A stretch of DNA of 64,000 bases, from NCBI GenBank assembly GCA_963844255.1, contig CAWJNP010000024.1, forward strand, positions 1-64,000. Reading direction: 5' to 3'. Below the pieces are notes generated by a model. That model was not told the DNA's origin. It was given only the letters and a program-made list of their open reading frames with translations, and did not search any database. Below, piece by piece: positions 17,638 to 27,153 of the stretch; within the stretch, counting starts at the first letter, position 1; every line of letters begins with the position of its first letter. Position numbers and translations under genes: made by a program. This DNA comes from SZAS-79 sp963844255. Lineage in GTDB: Bacteria > Pseudomonadota > Gammaproteobacteria > Burkholderiales > SG8-39.

Positions 17638-19379
17638 ATGAGAAAGATCATCCAGCGGACCGCGGTCCACGCAGCCGGCCTCGCGGCATTGCAGTTCGCC
17701 GTCGGTCTGGCCTTTGCGCAGCCCACCCAGCCCGGGCGTGCGCCGGTCAGCGAGCCCGAGATCCGCTATCAGGCGGGCGGTTCCCCCCTCGCGACCGAGG
17801 AGATGCACCAGAACATCGACCCGAAGGCACCGCCGATGACCAAGGCGGAGTTCGACAAGGGCCGCAAGATCTATTTCGAGCGCTGCGCCGGTTGCCACGG
17901 CGTGCTGCGCAAGGGCGCCACCGGCAAGCCGCTGACCCCGGACCTGACCATGGCCAAGGGCACCGAGATCCTCAAGGTGTTCATCAAGTACGGCTCGCCC
18001 GCCGGCATGCCGAACTGGGGCACCTCGGGCGAACTGACCGATGCCGAAGTCGATCTGATGGCGCGATACGTCCAGCAGGTGCCGCCCATCCCGCCCGAAT
18101 TCGGCATGGCGGAAATGAAGAAGACCTGGAAGGTCATCATCCCGCCGGATCAGCGGCCGAAGAAGAAGGATGAACAGCTACAACATCGCCAACATCTTCT
18201 CGACCACCCTGCGCGATACGGGCGAGGTGGCGCTGATCGACGGCGACACCAAGAAGATCATCAACATCGTCAAGACCGGCTACGCGGTGCATATCACGCG
18301 CGTGTCGGCCTCCGGACGCTACCTCTTCGTGATCGGGCGCGACGCCAAGATCAACATGATCGACCTGTGGATGGCGAAACCGGACAACGTCGCCGAGATC
18401 CGCGTCGGCCTCGAAGCGCGCTCGGTGGATACCTCCAAGTACAAGGGTTACGAAGACAAACTCGCGATCGCCGGTGCCTACTGGCCGCCGCAGTACACCA
18501 TCATGAACGGCGACACGCTGGAGCCGCTCAAGATCATGTCCACCCGCGGCATGACGGTGGGCGACCAGGAGTATCCACCCGGAGCCGCGCGTGGCCTCGA
18601 TCGTGGCCTCGCACTTCAAGCCGGAGTTCGTGGTCAGCGTGAAGGAGACCGGCAAGATCCTGATGGTCAACTACAAGGACCTCAAGAACATCACCGTGAC
18701 CGAGATCGGTGCCGCCAAGTTCCTGCATGACGGCGGCTGGGATTCGACCAAGCGCTACTTCATGGTGGCGGCCAACCAGTCGAACAAGATCGCCGTGATC
18801 GACGCCAAGGAAGGCAAGCTGACCAGGCTCGTCGATGTGGACAAGATCCCGCACCCGGGGCGCGGCGCCAATTTCATCCATCCGAAATTCGGGCCGGTGT
18901 GGGCCACGGGCCACCTGGGCAGCGAGAAGATCGCGCTGATCGGCACCGATCCGATCAAGCATAAGGACAACGCCTGGAAAGTGGTGCAGATGCTCGACGG
19001 CCAGGGCGGGGGGAACCTCTTCATCAAGACCCACCCGAAGTCGAAGAACCTCTGGGTCGACACGCCGCTCAACCCGGACTCCAAGATCGCCCAGTCGATC
19101 GCGGTGTACGACATCAACGACCTCGGCAAGAAGCCCGAGATCCTGCCGATCGCCGAGTGGGCAAAACTGGGCGAGGGTGCCAAGCGCGTAGTCCAGCCCG
19201 AATACAACAAGGCCGGCGACGAGGTGTGGTTCGCGGTGTGGAGCGCGAAGAACCAGGAGTCCGCGCTGGTGGTGGTGGACGACAAGACGAGGAAGCTCAA
19301 GGCCGTGATCAAGGATCCGCTGATCATCACGCCGACCGGGCACTTCAACGTCTACAACACCCAGCACGACGTCTACTAG
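17638..19379 (+). CDS. nirS: cytochrome cd1 nitrite reductase, reading frame broken twice
   Basis: A periplasmic NO-forming nitrite reductase of about 579 residues when two frame breaks are repaired. Part 1 (from ATG 17638, preceded by AAGGAG) has a signal peptide and the heme c site CAGCH (C83, C86, H87). Part 2, opening at 18170 (MNSYNIANIFSTTLRD), starts the d1 propeller with GYAVHITRVSASGRYLFVIG. Part 3 (from about 18578) has HFKPEFVVSVKETGKIL, PHPGRGANFIHPKFGPVWAT and the normal end TPTGHFNVYNTQHDVY. The breaks are an extra G at 18168-18169 and an extra C at 18575-18576. Everything else is conserved. nirM follows after 10 nt. Confidence 0.92.
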
Positions 19380-19389
19380 GAGACGCACG

Positions 19390-19704
19390 ATGAAACTGCA
19401 CTACGCTCTGCTTGCCGCCACACTCGCGGTCTCATTCCTCGCCTCGCCCGCCCGGGCGAACGAGGAACTGGCGAAGAAACACCAGTGCCTCGCCTGCCAC
19501 CAGATCGACAAGAAACTGGTCGGGCCGGCCTACAAGGACGTGGCGAAGAAGTACAAGGGCCAGGCCGATGCGGCCGCGACCCTTGCGGCAAAGATCCAGA
19601 AGGGCAGCAACGGCGTCTGGGGTCCGATCCCGATGCCGCCGAACACCAAGGTGCCCGACGCCGATGCGAAGGCCCTCGCCGAGTGGGTGCTCAAGCAGGG
19701 CTGA
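19390..19704 (+). CDS. nirM: cytochrome c551, electron donor to nitrite reductase
   Basis: A 104-residue monoheme class I cytochrome c. Signal peptide 1-23 (to ARA), heme-binding CLACH at 33-37, and axial Met in IPMPPNTKV, all as in c551/c8 cytochromes. It carries electrons from the bc1 complex to NirS in the periplasm. It directly follows nirS and is followed by a strong terminator, so nirSM is a two-gene operon. Confidence 0.9.
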   Translation: MKLHYALLAATLAVSFLASPARANEELAKKHQCLACHQIDKKLVGPAYKDVAKKYKGQADAAATLAAKIQKGSNGVWGPIPMPPNTKVPDADAKALAEWVLKQG

Positions 19705-19740
19705 GAAGCCTGATTCGCGAAAGTACGGTGTTGGGGGATA

Positions 19741-19760
19741 CGGGGGCCGGTCGGCCCCCG
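19741..19760. terminator. terminator between nirM and dnr (bidirectional)
   Basis: An 8-bp perfect G/C stem (CGGGGGCC pairing with GGCCCCCG) with a GGTC loop, followed by TTTC on the + strand. It lies between two convergent genes. Confidence 0.8.
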
Positions 19761-19774
19761 TTTCATTTCCGGAC

Positions 19775-20524
19775 TCAGGTGCCGAAGGTGCGCAGCCGCT
19801 CGACGTCGAGGATGTGCACGCTCTTGCCTTCAACTGAAATCAGTCCCGCCACAGACAGGTCGTGCAGCACGCGGGAGAAGTGCTCGGGGGTCATGTTCAG
19901 CCGGGAGGCGAGTACCCCTTTCCCGGAGATGAGCTGTACGGGTGGCCGGGGCTTGCCCGGCGCAGTGTCGTCGTTGTCCTCACGCAGCAGGTAGCCGATG
20001 ACCCGCTCGGCGCTCGAGCGCAGCGAGTAGGCCTCGACGTCGCGCACCAGGCCGTGCAGCCTCAGCGCCAGGCCCGACAGCATCTTGCGGGCGAACACCG
20101 GGTCGCGGGCCAGCTCGTCGAACACCACGTGCTTGGCGACGTGCAGCAGCATGGTGTCGGCCAGCGCATGTGCCGACACGATGTACGGCCGCTCGAGGAA
20201 CATCAGCGCCTCGCCGAAGCTCTGCCCGGGACCGACGATCTCGACCACCTTCTCGCCGCCCTGTGGCGAAGTGAAGCCGAGCTTCGCCTGGCCGTAGACC
20301 ACGATGTGGAACCCGGTGCAGGGGTCGCCCTGGTGGAATATGCGTTCGCCCTTCTCCACGCGCAGCGTCTGCGTGCCGGCCGCGATCCGGCCGATTTCCC
20401 CGACGCTCATCTCGCTGAACAGCGGCAGCTTGGCGAGGAAGGCTTCCACCTTGACGGTCGGCCTGCGCGCGGCGCGCGGGCTCGGCGCCGCCTTGTCCGC
20501 ACCATCCGGATTTCCGTTCTGCAT
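19775..20524 (-). CDS. dnr: Crp/Fnr-family regulator, Dnr-like
   Basis: A 249-residue cAMP-receptor-type regulator. The cyclic-nucleotide-like domain (about 30-150) contains ERIFHQGDPCTGFHIVVYGQAKLG and GPGQSFGEALMFLERPY; the C-terminal helix-turn-helix has SRLNMTPEHFSRVLHDL, with the E-x-x-S-R recognition pattern that reads TTGAT. It lacks the N-terminal cysteine cluster of oxygen-sensing FNR, so it belongs with NO-responsive Dnr/NnrR types. ATG 20524 is preferred because GGGGAGG precedes it; a GTG exists at 20539. It is last in nirJ-nirN-dnr, whose promoter carries an FNR box, which implies feedback control. Confidence 0.85.
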   Translation of the reverse strand: MQNGNPDGADKAAPSPRAARRPTVKVEAFLAKLPLFSEMSVGEIGRIAAGTQTLRVEKGERIFHQGDPCTGFHIVVYGQAKLGFTSPQGGEKVVEIVGPGQSFGEALMFLERPYIVSAHALADTMLLHVAKHVVFDELARDPVFARKMLSGLALRLHGLVRDVEAYSLRSSAERVIGYLLREDNDDTAPGKPRPPVQLISGKGVLASRLNMTPEHFSRVLHDLSVAGLISVEGKSVHILDVERLRTFGT

Positions 20525-20541
20525 CCCCGCCCTCCCCACGC

Positions 20542-22119
20542 TTAGTGGCTGGTTCCGTCCGAGCGCGTGATCTTGTTGTGCACGTTGTACTTGCCCGAGG
20601 GCTTGTTGGCCGGCAGGCGCTTGACGATCTCGAACGTCGCCGCATCATAAACGATCACCTCGCCGTCGTTTTCCCAGATGCTGACCAGCGCGTATCGGCC
20701 ATCCATCGTGAACTCCACGTGCGCGGCTGTCTTGCCGGGCGCCGGTCGAAGGTCGCGCACCACTTCCAGCGTGCGCTTGTCGATGATCTGCAGCGTGTCC
20801 TTGCGCGGGCTGTTGAATGCGTCGACCCAGGCATAGGGCGTGTTCTCGTGGCTGCGCATGAAGAATCCGGGCCCGTTGGTCGGGATCTGCCTGATCACCT
20901 TCCAGTTCTTCGTGTCGATGACGGTGACCTGCGCGTCCTTGAGGTTGGGTGAGGCCATGACCGGGCGGCCCTGCCAGTCCCAGATGATGCCGGAACCCAG
21001 GTGCGGCAGGCCCGGAAGGGCGATGGTTTCGATGCGCCGCTTCACGTGCAGGTTCACGACCTGGCCGTTCTTCGCGTCGCGCGCCGAACCGAGCAGGTTG
21101 GAATAGCTGCGGTCGAAGAAAAAGTCATCGAGATAGTCGTCGACCTCGATGTGCCGCACCGGAAAGGGACCGGGCTCGGCGATCGCCTCCTTCATCTTGT
21201 AGTCGTGCACGAGGCCCGCGTAGACCGGTTCGGCGTCGGCACCATAGGGAATCTCCCAGATCTCCTTCACGTCCTTGAGCGCAGCGATGAAGCTCTTGCG
21301 CGGCGCGGCGTCGTAAACGGCCGAAACGCGCGAGCTGTGACCCGCGCGGTCCCGCGCCGCGATCACCTTGACCGGCTGCAGCGTCTGCGCGTCGAATGCG
21401 ACCAGCGTGTGCGGAAGGTAGTTCGCCACCATCACCCAGCGTCCATCGGAGGACACTGCGGCATTGCGCGTGTTGATGCCGGCACGCACCTCGGCGACCA
21501 TGCGCAGGTTGTGCAGGTCGTACTTCGAGATCCATCCGTCGCGCGATGCAAAGTAGACGAACCGTCCGTCGGGGGAGAACTTCGGCCCGCCGTGCAGCGC
21601 GTAGCGGGTCGGGAAGCGCGCGATGCGCTCGAACGTGTCTCCGTCGAGGATGCTGGCGTGATGGTCGCCCGTCTCGACCAGCACAAACAGGTTCATCGGG
21701 TTTGCATGGTGCACGGGCTGATCGGAATCAGGGCGCTCCGGCTTGAATTCGGTGCGCGAGGCGCGGATCTCGTCCATCCCCCAGACCGGCACGACCGCGG
21801 GGGGCGTATAGATCAGGGTCGCGAGCGCTTCGATGTCGCCCGCGCTCAGCTTGTCTGCAAAACCCGCCATCTGCGTCGCGACCCGGCCCTTGCCGATCAC
21901 CTGCACGGCGGCCGGGCGGCGCAGGCGCGCGAGGTTCTCGGGCAGCAGCGCCGGGCCGAGGCCGCCGAGACGCGCGACACCGTGGCAGCTCGCGCAATGC
22001 TCGGCATACAACCGGGCCGCGTCCTGCGCCTGCACGGGTGCGGAGAAGATAGCTGCCGCGAACGCCAGCAGCGTCAGCTGTGCAAGGCGCACCGGGCGCC
22101 CTACGCGGATCGCAACCAC
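20542..22119 (-). CDS. nirN: NirN, heme d1-binding dihydro-heme d1 dehydrogenase
   Basis: A 525-residue periplasmic NirS paralogue that performs the last oxidation in heme d1 synthesis and hands the cofactor to NirS. Signal peptide to about residue 31 (VQAQ), heme c motif CASCH near residue 42, then an eight-bladed propeller with HGGPKFSPDGRFVYFASRDG, PVRHIEVDDYLDDFFFD and the end SGKYNVHNKITRSDG. The GTG start at 22119 overlaps the end of nirJ by 19 bp. It is distinguished from NirS by shorter N-terminal linkers and by its place in the nirJ operon. Confidence 0.87.
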   Translation of the reverse strand: MVAIRVGRPVRLAQLTLLAFAAAIFSAPVQAQDAARLYAEHCASCHGVARLGGLGPALLPENLARLRRPAAVQVIGKGRVATQMAGFADKLSAGDIEALATLIYTPPAVVPVWGMDEIRASRTEFKPERPDSDQPVHHANPMNLFVLVETGDHHASILDGDTFERIARFPTRYALHGGPKFSPDGRFVYFASRDGWISKYDLHNLRMVAEVRAGINTRNAAVSSDGRWVMVANYLPHTLVAFDAQTLQPVKVIAARDRAGHSSRVSAVYDAAPRKSFIAALKDVKEIWEIPYGADAEPVYAGLVHDYKMKEAIAEPGPFPVRHIEVDDYLDDFFFDRSYSNLLGSARDAKNGQVVNLHVKRRIETIALPGLPHLGSGIIWDWQGRPVMASPNLKDAQVTVIDTKNWKVIRQIPTNGPGFFMRSHENTPYAWVDAFNSPRKDTLQIIDKRTLEVVRDLRPAPGKTAAHVEFTMDGRYALVSIWENDGEVIVYDAATFEIVKRLPANKPSGKYNVHNKITRSDGTSH

Positions 22120-23336
22120 GTCACGCCTTTGCCCGTATAGGGTTTGACCGGCACCCGGCCCTCCGACACGACGCCGATTTCGGCGTCATCGAGGTAGCAG
22201 CCGGGATCCTCTTCCCAGGCATCGCCCGTGAGGCTGCGCGCACGCACCCGCGAACTGCCGTTGCACAGGTCGAAGTGCATGCAGCCGGCACAGCGCCCCT
22301 TGATGCTGCGCGGCGAGGCCTTGAGGCCGGCCATGACCGGGTCGCTGGTGTCGGTCCAGATCTGGGAAAAGGGTCGCTCGCGCACATTGCCGAGGTTGTA
22401 GTCCCACCACATGGTGTCGGGGTGCACGTTGCCGAGGTTGTCGATGTTGGCAACGTTGACACCGGAGGAATTGCCGCCCCATTCGGCGAGCTTTGCGCGG
22501 ATGTGCGCCGCGCGCCCGGGAAACCGCGCCTGCACCCACGAGAGGAAATAAGGCCCGTCGGCGTCGTTGTTGCCGGTGACGAACTCGCGCACGAGGCCTC
22601 TCTCCTGAAAACCCCACGCGGTATCGAACACCAGGTCCATCGCGCGGCGCGTGGTCTGGAAGTGTGCGTCCGACCCCCGGTTCTTGTTGCCCCGTCCCGC
22701 GTAATTGAGGTGCGAGAGGTAGAACTTGTCGATGCCCTCCTCTTCGACCAGCGCAAGCAGCCCAGGAAGATCGGCCGCGTTCTCCTGTGCGATCGTGAAG
22801 CGCACGCCGACCTTTACACCCCGGTCGCGGCACAGCCGCAACGCGGCGAGCGACGCGTCGAACGCACCCTCCTTGCGGCGGAACTTGTCATGCGTGGCAC
22901 CCAGTCCGTCGAGGCTGATCCCCACATAATCGAACCCGGTCGCGGCGATCCGGTCGGCCATGGGCGCGTCGATCAGCGTGCCGTTGGTCGACAGTCCCGT
23001 ATAGAACCCCATCGCCCTGGAGCGTTCGGCGATCTCGAACAGGTCCGGACGCAGCAGCGGCTCGCCACCCGAGAGGATCAGCACCGGCACGCGAAAGCGC
23101 TTGAGTTCGTCCATGACCGCGAACACCTCGGCCGTGTCCAGCTCGCCGGCAAAATCCACGTCCGCGGAAATCGAATAGCAATGCACGCAGGTCAGGTTGC
23201 AGCGACGGATCAGGTTCCAGATCACCACGGGACCGGGCGGGTGCACCCTGCCCGTCAGCGGCGTGGGATGTGCCAGCTCCTGCATGAAACGCGTGATTCT
23301 GAACACGGGGTTGCCCCTCCTTTTTAGTGCACTCAT
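22101..23336 (-). CDS. nirJ: NirJ, radical SAM protein of heme d1 biosynthesis
   Basis: A 411-residue radical SAM enzyme that removes propionate groups from the tetrapyrrole on the way to heme d1. The SAM cluster motif is RRCNLTCVHCYS, followed by LSGGEPLLRPDL and STNGTLID. A C-terminal auxiliary cluster region has GRCAGCMHFDLCNGSSRVR and GCYLDD. ATG 23336 gives the usual N-terminus FRITRFMQELAHP after a short extension; the frame is open farther upstream. It heads nirJ-nirN-dnr, and an FNR box lies 80 bp upstream. Confidence 0.9.
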   Translation of the reverse strand: MSALKRRGNPVFRITRFMQELAHPTPLTGRVHPPGPVVIWNLIRRCNLTCVHCYSISADVDFAGELDTAEVFAVMDELKRFRVPVLILSGGEPLLRPDLFEIAERSRAMGFYTGLSTNGTLIDAPMADRIAATGFDYVGISLDGLGATHDKFRRKEGAFDASLAALRLCRDRGVKVGVRFTIAQENAADLPGLLALVEEEGIDKFYLSHLNYAGRGNKNRGSDAHFQTTRRAMDLVFDTAWGFQERGLVREFVTGNNDADGPYFLSWVQARFPGRAAHIRAKLAEWGGNSSGVNVANIDNLGNVHPDTMWWDYNLGNVRERPFSQIWTDTSDPVMAGLKASPRSIKGRCAGCMHFDLCNGSSRVRARSLTGDAWEEDPGCYLDDAEIGVVSEGRVPVKPYTGKGVTWLRSA

Positions 23337-23415
23337 GCTAGCCCGCACGACGCTCGCGGGATTGATGTGGGTCAACCCCTTGCGCCCGGCCTTTGCCTCC
23401 CGCACAGGCCTTTTC

Positions 23416-23429
23416 TTGAGACAGATCAA
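23416..23429. promoter_or_regulatory. FNR/Dnr box between nirJ and the DUF2249 gene
   Basis: TTGAGACAGATCAA differs from the perfect TTGAT-N4-ATCAA in one position. It is in the divergent region, 80 bp before nirJ and 55 bp before the DUF2249 gene, so it could serve both. Confidence 0.7.
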
Positions 23430-23483
23430 GTGCACCCGGCCCGGTCGGGTAGATCGTTACGCACATCAACTGTTCGAGGCGCA

Positions 23484-24005
23484 ATGACTACGCACACCGT
23501 GCGGCTGGACGTCCGGCCGATTCTCGCGAGCGGACGCGATCCGCTCTCCGAGATCATGCGGGTCGCGCAGGACGTGCCGCGCGATGGCACACTGGTGGTG
23601 GTGGCGCCGTTCGATCCGATCCCCCTTCGCGAAGTGCTCGGCCGGAGCGGATTCACATCCACGGTCGCAGCGCGCGGTCCACGGGAATGGGAGATCACCT
23701 TCTGCCGCAACGGCACGGCAGCTCCCACGCCACAGCACGTGAACGCGGCAACAGACACGGTGCAGGCGCACACATGGATCGACGAGGACGGGACTCACGT
23801 CGATGCGCGTGGAATGGTCTCGGACCAGGCGCTTCTGGCCATTCTTGCTGCACTTGACGCAGCAGGTCGTGGCAAGACGCTGGTGGTCCACCTCGATAGA
23901 AACATCGACGCGCTCTACCCGGAACTCGCGCGACGCGACTGCGAAGCGGTATTCGTGCCGGGCAATCTCGCCGAGGTCAGGCTGGAAATCTCCACGCCCG
24001 GGTAA
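23484..24005 (+). CDS. tandem DUF2249 (TusA-like fold) protein
   Basis: A 173-residue cytoplasmic protein with two similar domains. The first runs LDVRPILASGRDPLSEIMR to REWEITFCR; the second HVDARGMVSDQALLAILAAL to AEVRLEI. Both have the LDVR/VDAR opening typical of DUF2249, a small domain often found next to denitrification and hemerythrin-type NO-response genes. Its biochemical role is not known to me. It is divergent from nirJ over a shared FNR box and converges on nirH with 6 nt between stops. Confidence 0.75.
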   Translation: MTTHTVRLDVRPILASGRDPLSEIMRVAQDVPRDGTLVVVAPFDPIPLREVLGRSGFTSTVAARGPREWEITFCRNGTAAPTPQHVNAATDTVQAHTWIDEDGTHVDARGMVSDQALLAILAALDAAGRGKTLVVHLDRNIDALYPELARRDCEAVFVPGNLAEVRLEISTPG

Positions 24006-24011
24006 GCGGGT

Positions 24012-24497
24012 TCAGGAGAAGCGCAGCCCGGTCTTCTTCAGTATGCGCACGCTGTAGAGCACCTCGTGCGCCACGCAGGCCCCGCCCAGCACCGCTGCGA
24101 TCCGCGCCACCTTGGCTTCCACTTCGTCGCGCGTGCGCGCATGGACCATCGCGAACAGGTTGTAGCGCCAGGCCGGCAATCGTCTCGGGCGCCGGTAGCA
24201 GTGCGTGACGAAATCGAGTTGCCCCACCTGTGGCCCCAGCGTCGCAAGCGCCTCGTCCTCCACATCCCAGACCGACATCCCGTTTGCACGTATGCCCAGC
24301 GCATAGTGGTTGGGCACCACGCCGATGCGCCGGATCCGACCGTCCGCAAGCATGGCTTCGACGCGCGCCATGACCTCGCCCTTGCTCGCGCCCACCCTGG
24401 CGGCCACCGCCGCCCAGGGCCGCAGCACCAGGGGCAGGCCCGCCTGGGTTGCGCGCACGATGCCGCGATCGAGAGTGTCATTCACGGCGGCGTTCAT
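24012..24497 (-). CDS. nirH: siroheme decarboxylase subunit NirH-like
   Basis: A 161-residue AsnC/Lrp-like protein of the siroheme decarboxylase complex (siroheme to didecarboxysiroheme, the first dedicated step toward heme d1). It has the N-terminal helix-turn-helix-like part LDRGIVRATQAGLPLVLRPW, then RRIGVVPNHYALGIRANGMSV and the conserved THCYRRPRRLPAWRYNLFAM. ATG 24497 overlaps the stop of nirG (ATGA). The H versus L name is by similarity to the second half of the NirDL fusion and is approximate. Confidence 0.82.
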   Translation of the reverse strand: MNAAVNDTLDRGIVRATQAGLPLVLRPWAAVAARVGASKGEVMARVEAMLADGRIRRIGVVPNHYALGIRANGMSVWDVEDEALATLGPQVGQLDFVTHCYRRPRRLPAWRYNLFAMVHARTRDEVEAKVARIAAVLGGACVAHEVLYSVRILKKTGLRFS

Positions 24498-24937
24498 ACG
24501 GTGAGCGTCATCTCGATGAAGTATTCCTCGAGCTTCGGGAAATCGAGGACCTGCAGGCCGGTGGCCTGTTCGATCTCGGCGATCAGCGGTGCGATCCCTT
24601 CGGGCGTATCGCTCGCGAGGACAAACCACATGTTGAGCCGGTGGGCGCGCTCGTAGTTGTGCGCGACCTGGGGAAATCCGTTGACGATCTGCGCGACGCG
24701 CTCGAACTCCTCGCCCGGCACCTGCATCGCGCAGAGCGTGAACGCGCCGCCCATGCGGTCGGCGTTGAACAGCGGCCCGAAACGGCTGAGCACCCCGTCG
24801 CCCAGCAGGTGCGCAATCGCGGCGAGCAGGTCGTCCTCGCTGGCACCGACCGCCTGCGCCGCGGCCGCAAACGGCCGCTCCACCACGGGGAAACCGCCCT
24901 GCAGCGCGTTGATGATGCGCCGGTCGAGTTCATCCAT
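24494..24937 (-). CDS. nirG: siroheme decarboxylase subunit NirG-like
   Basis: A 147-residue NirD/G-type member of the same family: MDELDRRIINALQGGFPVVE, SRFGPLFNADRMGGAFTLCAM and QVAHNYERAHRLNMWFVLA, ending in KLEEYFIEMTLTV. The conserved HNYERxHRLNxWFV segment is shared with the first half of nirDL. It starts 10 nt after nirDL and overlaps nirH. Confidence 0.83.
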   Translation of the reverse strand: MDELDRRIINALQGGFPVVERPFAAAAQAVGASEDDLLAAIAHLLGDGVLSRFGPLFNADRMGGAFTLCAMQVPGEEFERVAQIVNGFPQVAHNYERAHRLNMWFVLASDTPEGIAPLIAEIEQATGLQVLDFPKLEEYFIEMTLTV

Positions 24938-24947
24938 GCCCTGCGCC

Positions 24948-25934
24948 TCAGGCTGCGCGTGCATAGCGCGCGCCTCGCTGCCTGAAGCAGCGGGTCGAAA
25001 ACAGCACCTCGCACGGGATATCGGAAAAATCCGGCCGCTGCCGCAACGCCGCAAGTGTCGCCAGCACGGCGTCCCTGTCCCGCCCGTGGAACATGCAGAA
25101 CAGGTTGTAGGGCCAACCCTTGCCATGGCGCGGCCGGCGATAACAGAGCGTGACCTCGGGATGCGCGGCCAGCGCCTGCGCAATGCGCGGCAGCGCGTCG
25201 TCCGCCACATCCCACACCACCATCGCGTTTGCCACATAACCGAGCGACCGGTGTCTGACCACCACACCGATCCGGCGCGCAACGCCCCCGGCGAGCCAGC
25301 CATCGAATGTGCTCAGCACGTCTGCCTCGCTGCACCCTGCGCGGCGCGCAACCGCCGCCCATGGCTGCGGCTCGATCGGCAGGCCGGCCTGCACCGCAGC
25401 CAGGATGCGCCTGTCCTGGGCGGTCAAATGTACTTCTCCGTTTACCGGTGCCGCGCTGCGCGGTTTCTGCGCGCCCGACCCGGCGTCGAGGTCGAAGCCC
25501 AGGTCGATGTGGTATTCCTCCAGCAACGGCAGCGCGAGCACCGGCAGGTGCGCTGCCCGCTCGATGCGCGCGATCGCCGCGTCCAGCCCAAGCCGTGTCG
25601 GTGCGGTGAGCACGAACCACAGGTTCAGGCGATGTTCGCGCTCGTAGTTGTGGTTGGTTTCGGGTTGCGCGTTGACGATCGCGGCCACCTCCTCGACACG
25701 CGCAGGCGGAACGGCCATCGCCGCCAGCGTGCTCGCACCCACGGCGTTCGGGGCGAACACCACGCCAACCCGGCTGATCGCACCGTCTTCAATCAGGTGC
25801 GCATAGCGTGCCAGCACCTCGGATTCGGCGATGCCGAGCTGCCTGCCGATGGCCATGAACGGCCGCTCGACCAGCGGAAAGTCGCGCTGGAATTCGTTCA
25901 GCAGGCGCCGGTCCAGCAGGTCCAGGGTGGTCAT
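24948..25934 (-). CDS. nirD: fused siroheme decarboxylase NirDL
   Basis: A 328-residue protein made of two AsnC/Lrp-like units. Residues 1-155 are NirD-like (LLDRRLLNEFQRDFPLVERP, ETNHNYEREHRLNLWFVL). After a short linker (DAGSGAQKPRSAAP) residues 170-328 are NirL-like (EVHLTAQDRRILAAVQAGL, LCYRRPRHGKGWPYNLFCMF). Separate nirD and nirL genes are common, and fused NirDL is known in other denitrifiers. It begins 1 nt after nirF and completes the four subunit types needed for siroheme decarboxylation. Confidence 0.87.
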   Translation of the reverse strand: MTTLDLLDRRLLNEFQRDFPLVERPFMAIGRQLGIAESEVLARYAHLIEDGAISRVGVVFAPNAVGASTLAAMAVPPARVEEVAAIVNAQPETNHNYEREHRLNLWFVLTAPTRLGLDAAIARIERAAHLPVLALPLLEEYHIDLGFDLDAGSGAQKPRSAAPVNGEVHLTAQDRRILAAVQAGLPIEPQPWAAVARRAGCSEADVLSTFDGWLAGGVARRIGVVVRHRSLGYVANAMVVWDVADDALPRIAQALAAHPEVTLCYRRPRHGKGWPYNLFCMFHGRDRDAVLATLAALRQRPDFSDIPCEVLFSTRCFRQRGARYARAA

Positions 25935-25935
25935 C

Positions 25936-27153
25936 TCAGAACCCCATGCTGAACGCGCGGCTGGTCAGGAAGATGCCGCTTGGATGATCGACGGTGAATT
26001 GCGCAAGCGCTGAAAAGCCGGCCGTGTCGTATACCGTGACGCGGTTGTCGTCGCGCGACGAAACCCACACCTGCTCGCCGCGCGGGGTGAACTCCATGTG
26101 CAACACGGCGCGCCCGGGCTTGAGTTCGTGGATCACCCGCCGCGAGGGAATGTCGATCACCTGCACCGTGTCGTTGTTCGGAAACGCGAAGTTGACCCAG
26201 GCGTAGCGTCCGCCCGGTTGCACGATGACGAACACCGGCTGGCCGTGCACGGCCACGCGGCCCGCCTCGGCCCAGGTTTCGGTGTTCACGAACAGCACTT
26301 CGTTGCGCCCTACCGCCGGCAGCAGTGCGAGTCCGCCCGCCACCGCCCAGCCGCGCAGATGCGGCATCTTGTAGACGGGCAGCTTCTCCTCGCCGCGCCC
26401 GTAGCCGGGCAGGATGCGGCGCACGCCCGCATCCGGATTCCACAGGTCGAGCAGCGCGAGGCCGTCTTCGCCGAACAGGCCCGCGATGTAGAAACGGCCG
26501 CCCGGCGTGATCAGCCCGTCGTACGGCTCCTTGCCGACGGCGGTGTACTTGCGCACCTGCGGGTGCCGCGCGTCGGCCGCGTCGGCGACCCAGATCTCGC
26601 CGGCTTCGAACAGGCTGAACACGAAGCGGTTGCCGGGCGCATCGGCGATGCCCACGACTTTCGCACGCCGTGTCCCGTCGCCCCATGAGGTCGGGATTTC
26701 GGAGAGAAATTCGAGCGTGGCCGCATCGAAGATCTTCACTCCGCCCGGCTCGTAGTTGGCCACCGCGATCAGGCGGCCGTCCTGGGAGATCGCCCCGCCG
26801 ATCGAATTGCCGCCCTGGACCACGCGCGCGACCACGCGCGCTTCGAGCAGGTCTACCTTGGACAGCCCACCGTCGCGGCCGAAGACGTAGGCATAGCGCG
26901 TGTCGCGCGAATACACCACCGAGGCGTGCGAGAGGTCGCCCAGACCCGCGACCCTGCCCAGCACGCTGCGCCCGCTGGTTTCGATCAGCGTGAGATGCCC
27001 GGTCTCGCGTTCGATGATCACGCCGAGGTCCCCGGTGCCGCGCGCCGTACTTGCGCGCGGACTTGCAGCCGCGCCTGCAGGGGCCTGCGGATGCGTCGCG
27101 CAGGCACCCAGGGCGAGCGCCGCGATAATCACCAGCAGTTGCGCGCGTCTCAT
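25936..27153 (-). CDS. nirF: NirF, heme d1 biosynthesis protein (lipoprotein)
   Basis: A 405-residue eight-bladed propeller related to NirS/NirN but without heme c. The N-terminus is a lipoprotein signal (LALGAC, Cys18), so it is anchored on the periplasmic side. Family segments are GHLTLIETSGRSVLGRVAGL, SYDRDT-like VVYSRDTRYAYVFGRDGG, GGNSIGGAISQDGRLIAVANY and HMEFTPRGEQVWVSSRDDN. NirF acts late in d1 synthesis, handling dihydro-heme d1 intermediates. ATG 27153 overlaps the nirC stop. Confidence 0.9.
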   Translation of the reverse strand: MRRAQLLVIIAALALGACATHPQAPAGAAASPRASTARGTGDLGVIIERETGHLTLIETSGRSVLGRVAGLGDLSHASVVYSRDTRYAYVFGRDGGLSKVDLLEARVVARVVQGGNSIGGAISQDGRLIAVANYEPGGVKIFDAATLEFLSEIPTSWGDGTRRAKVVGIADAPGNRFVFSLFEAGEIWVADAADARHPQVRKYTAVGKEPYDGLITPGGRFYIAGLFGEDGLALLDLWNPDAGVRRILPGYGRGEEKLPVYKMPHLRGWAVAGGLALLPAVGRNEVLFVNTETWAEAGRVAVHGQPVFVIVQPGGRYAWVNFAFPNNDTVQVIDIPSRRVIHELKPGRAVLHMEFTPRGEQVWVSSRDDNRVTVYDTAGFSALAQFTVDHPSGIFLTSRAFSMGF

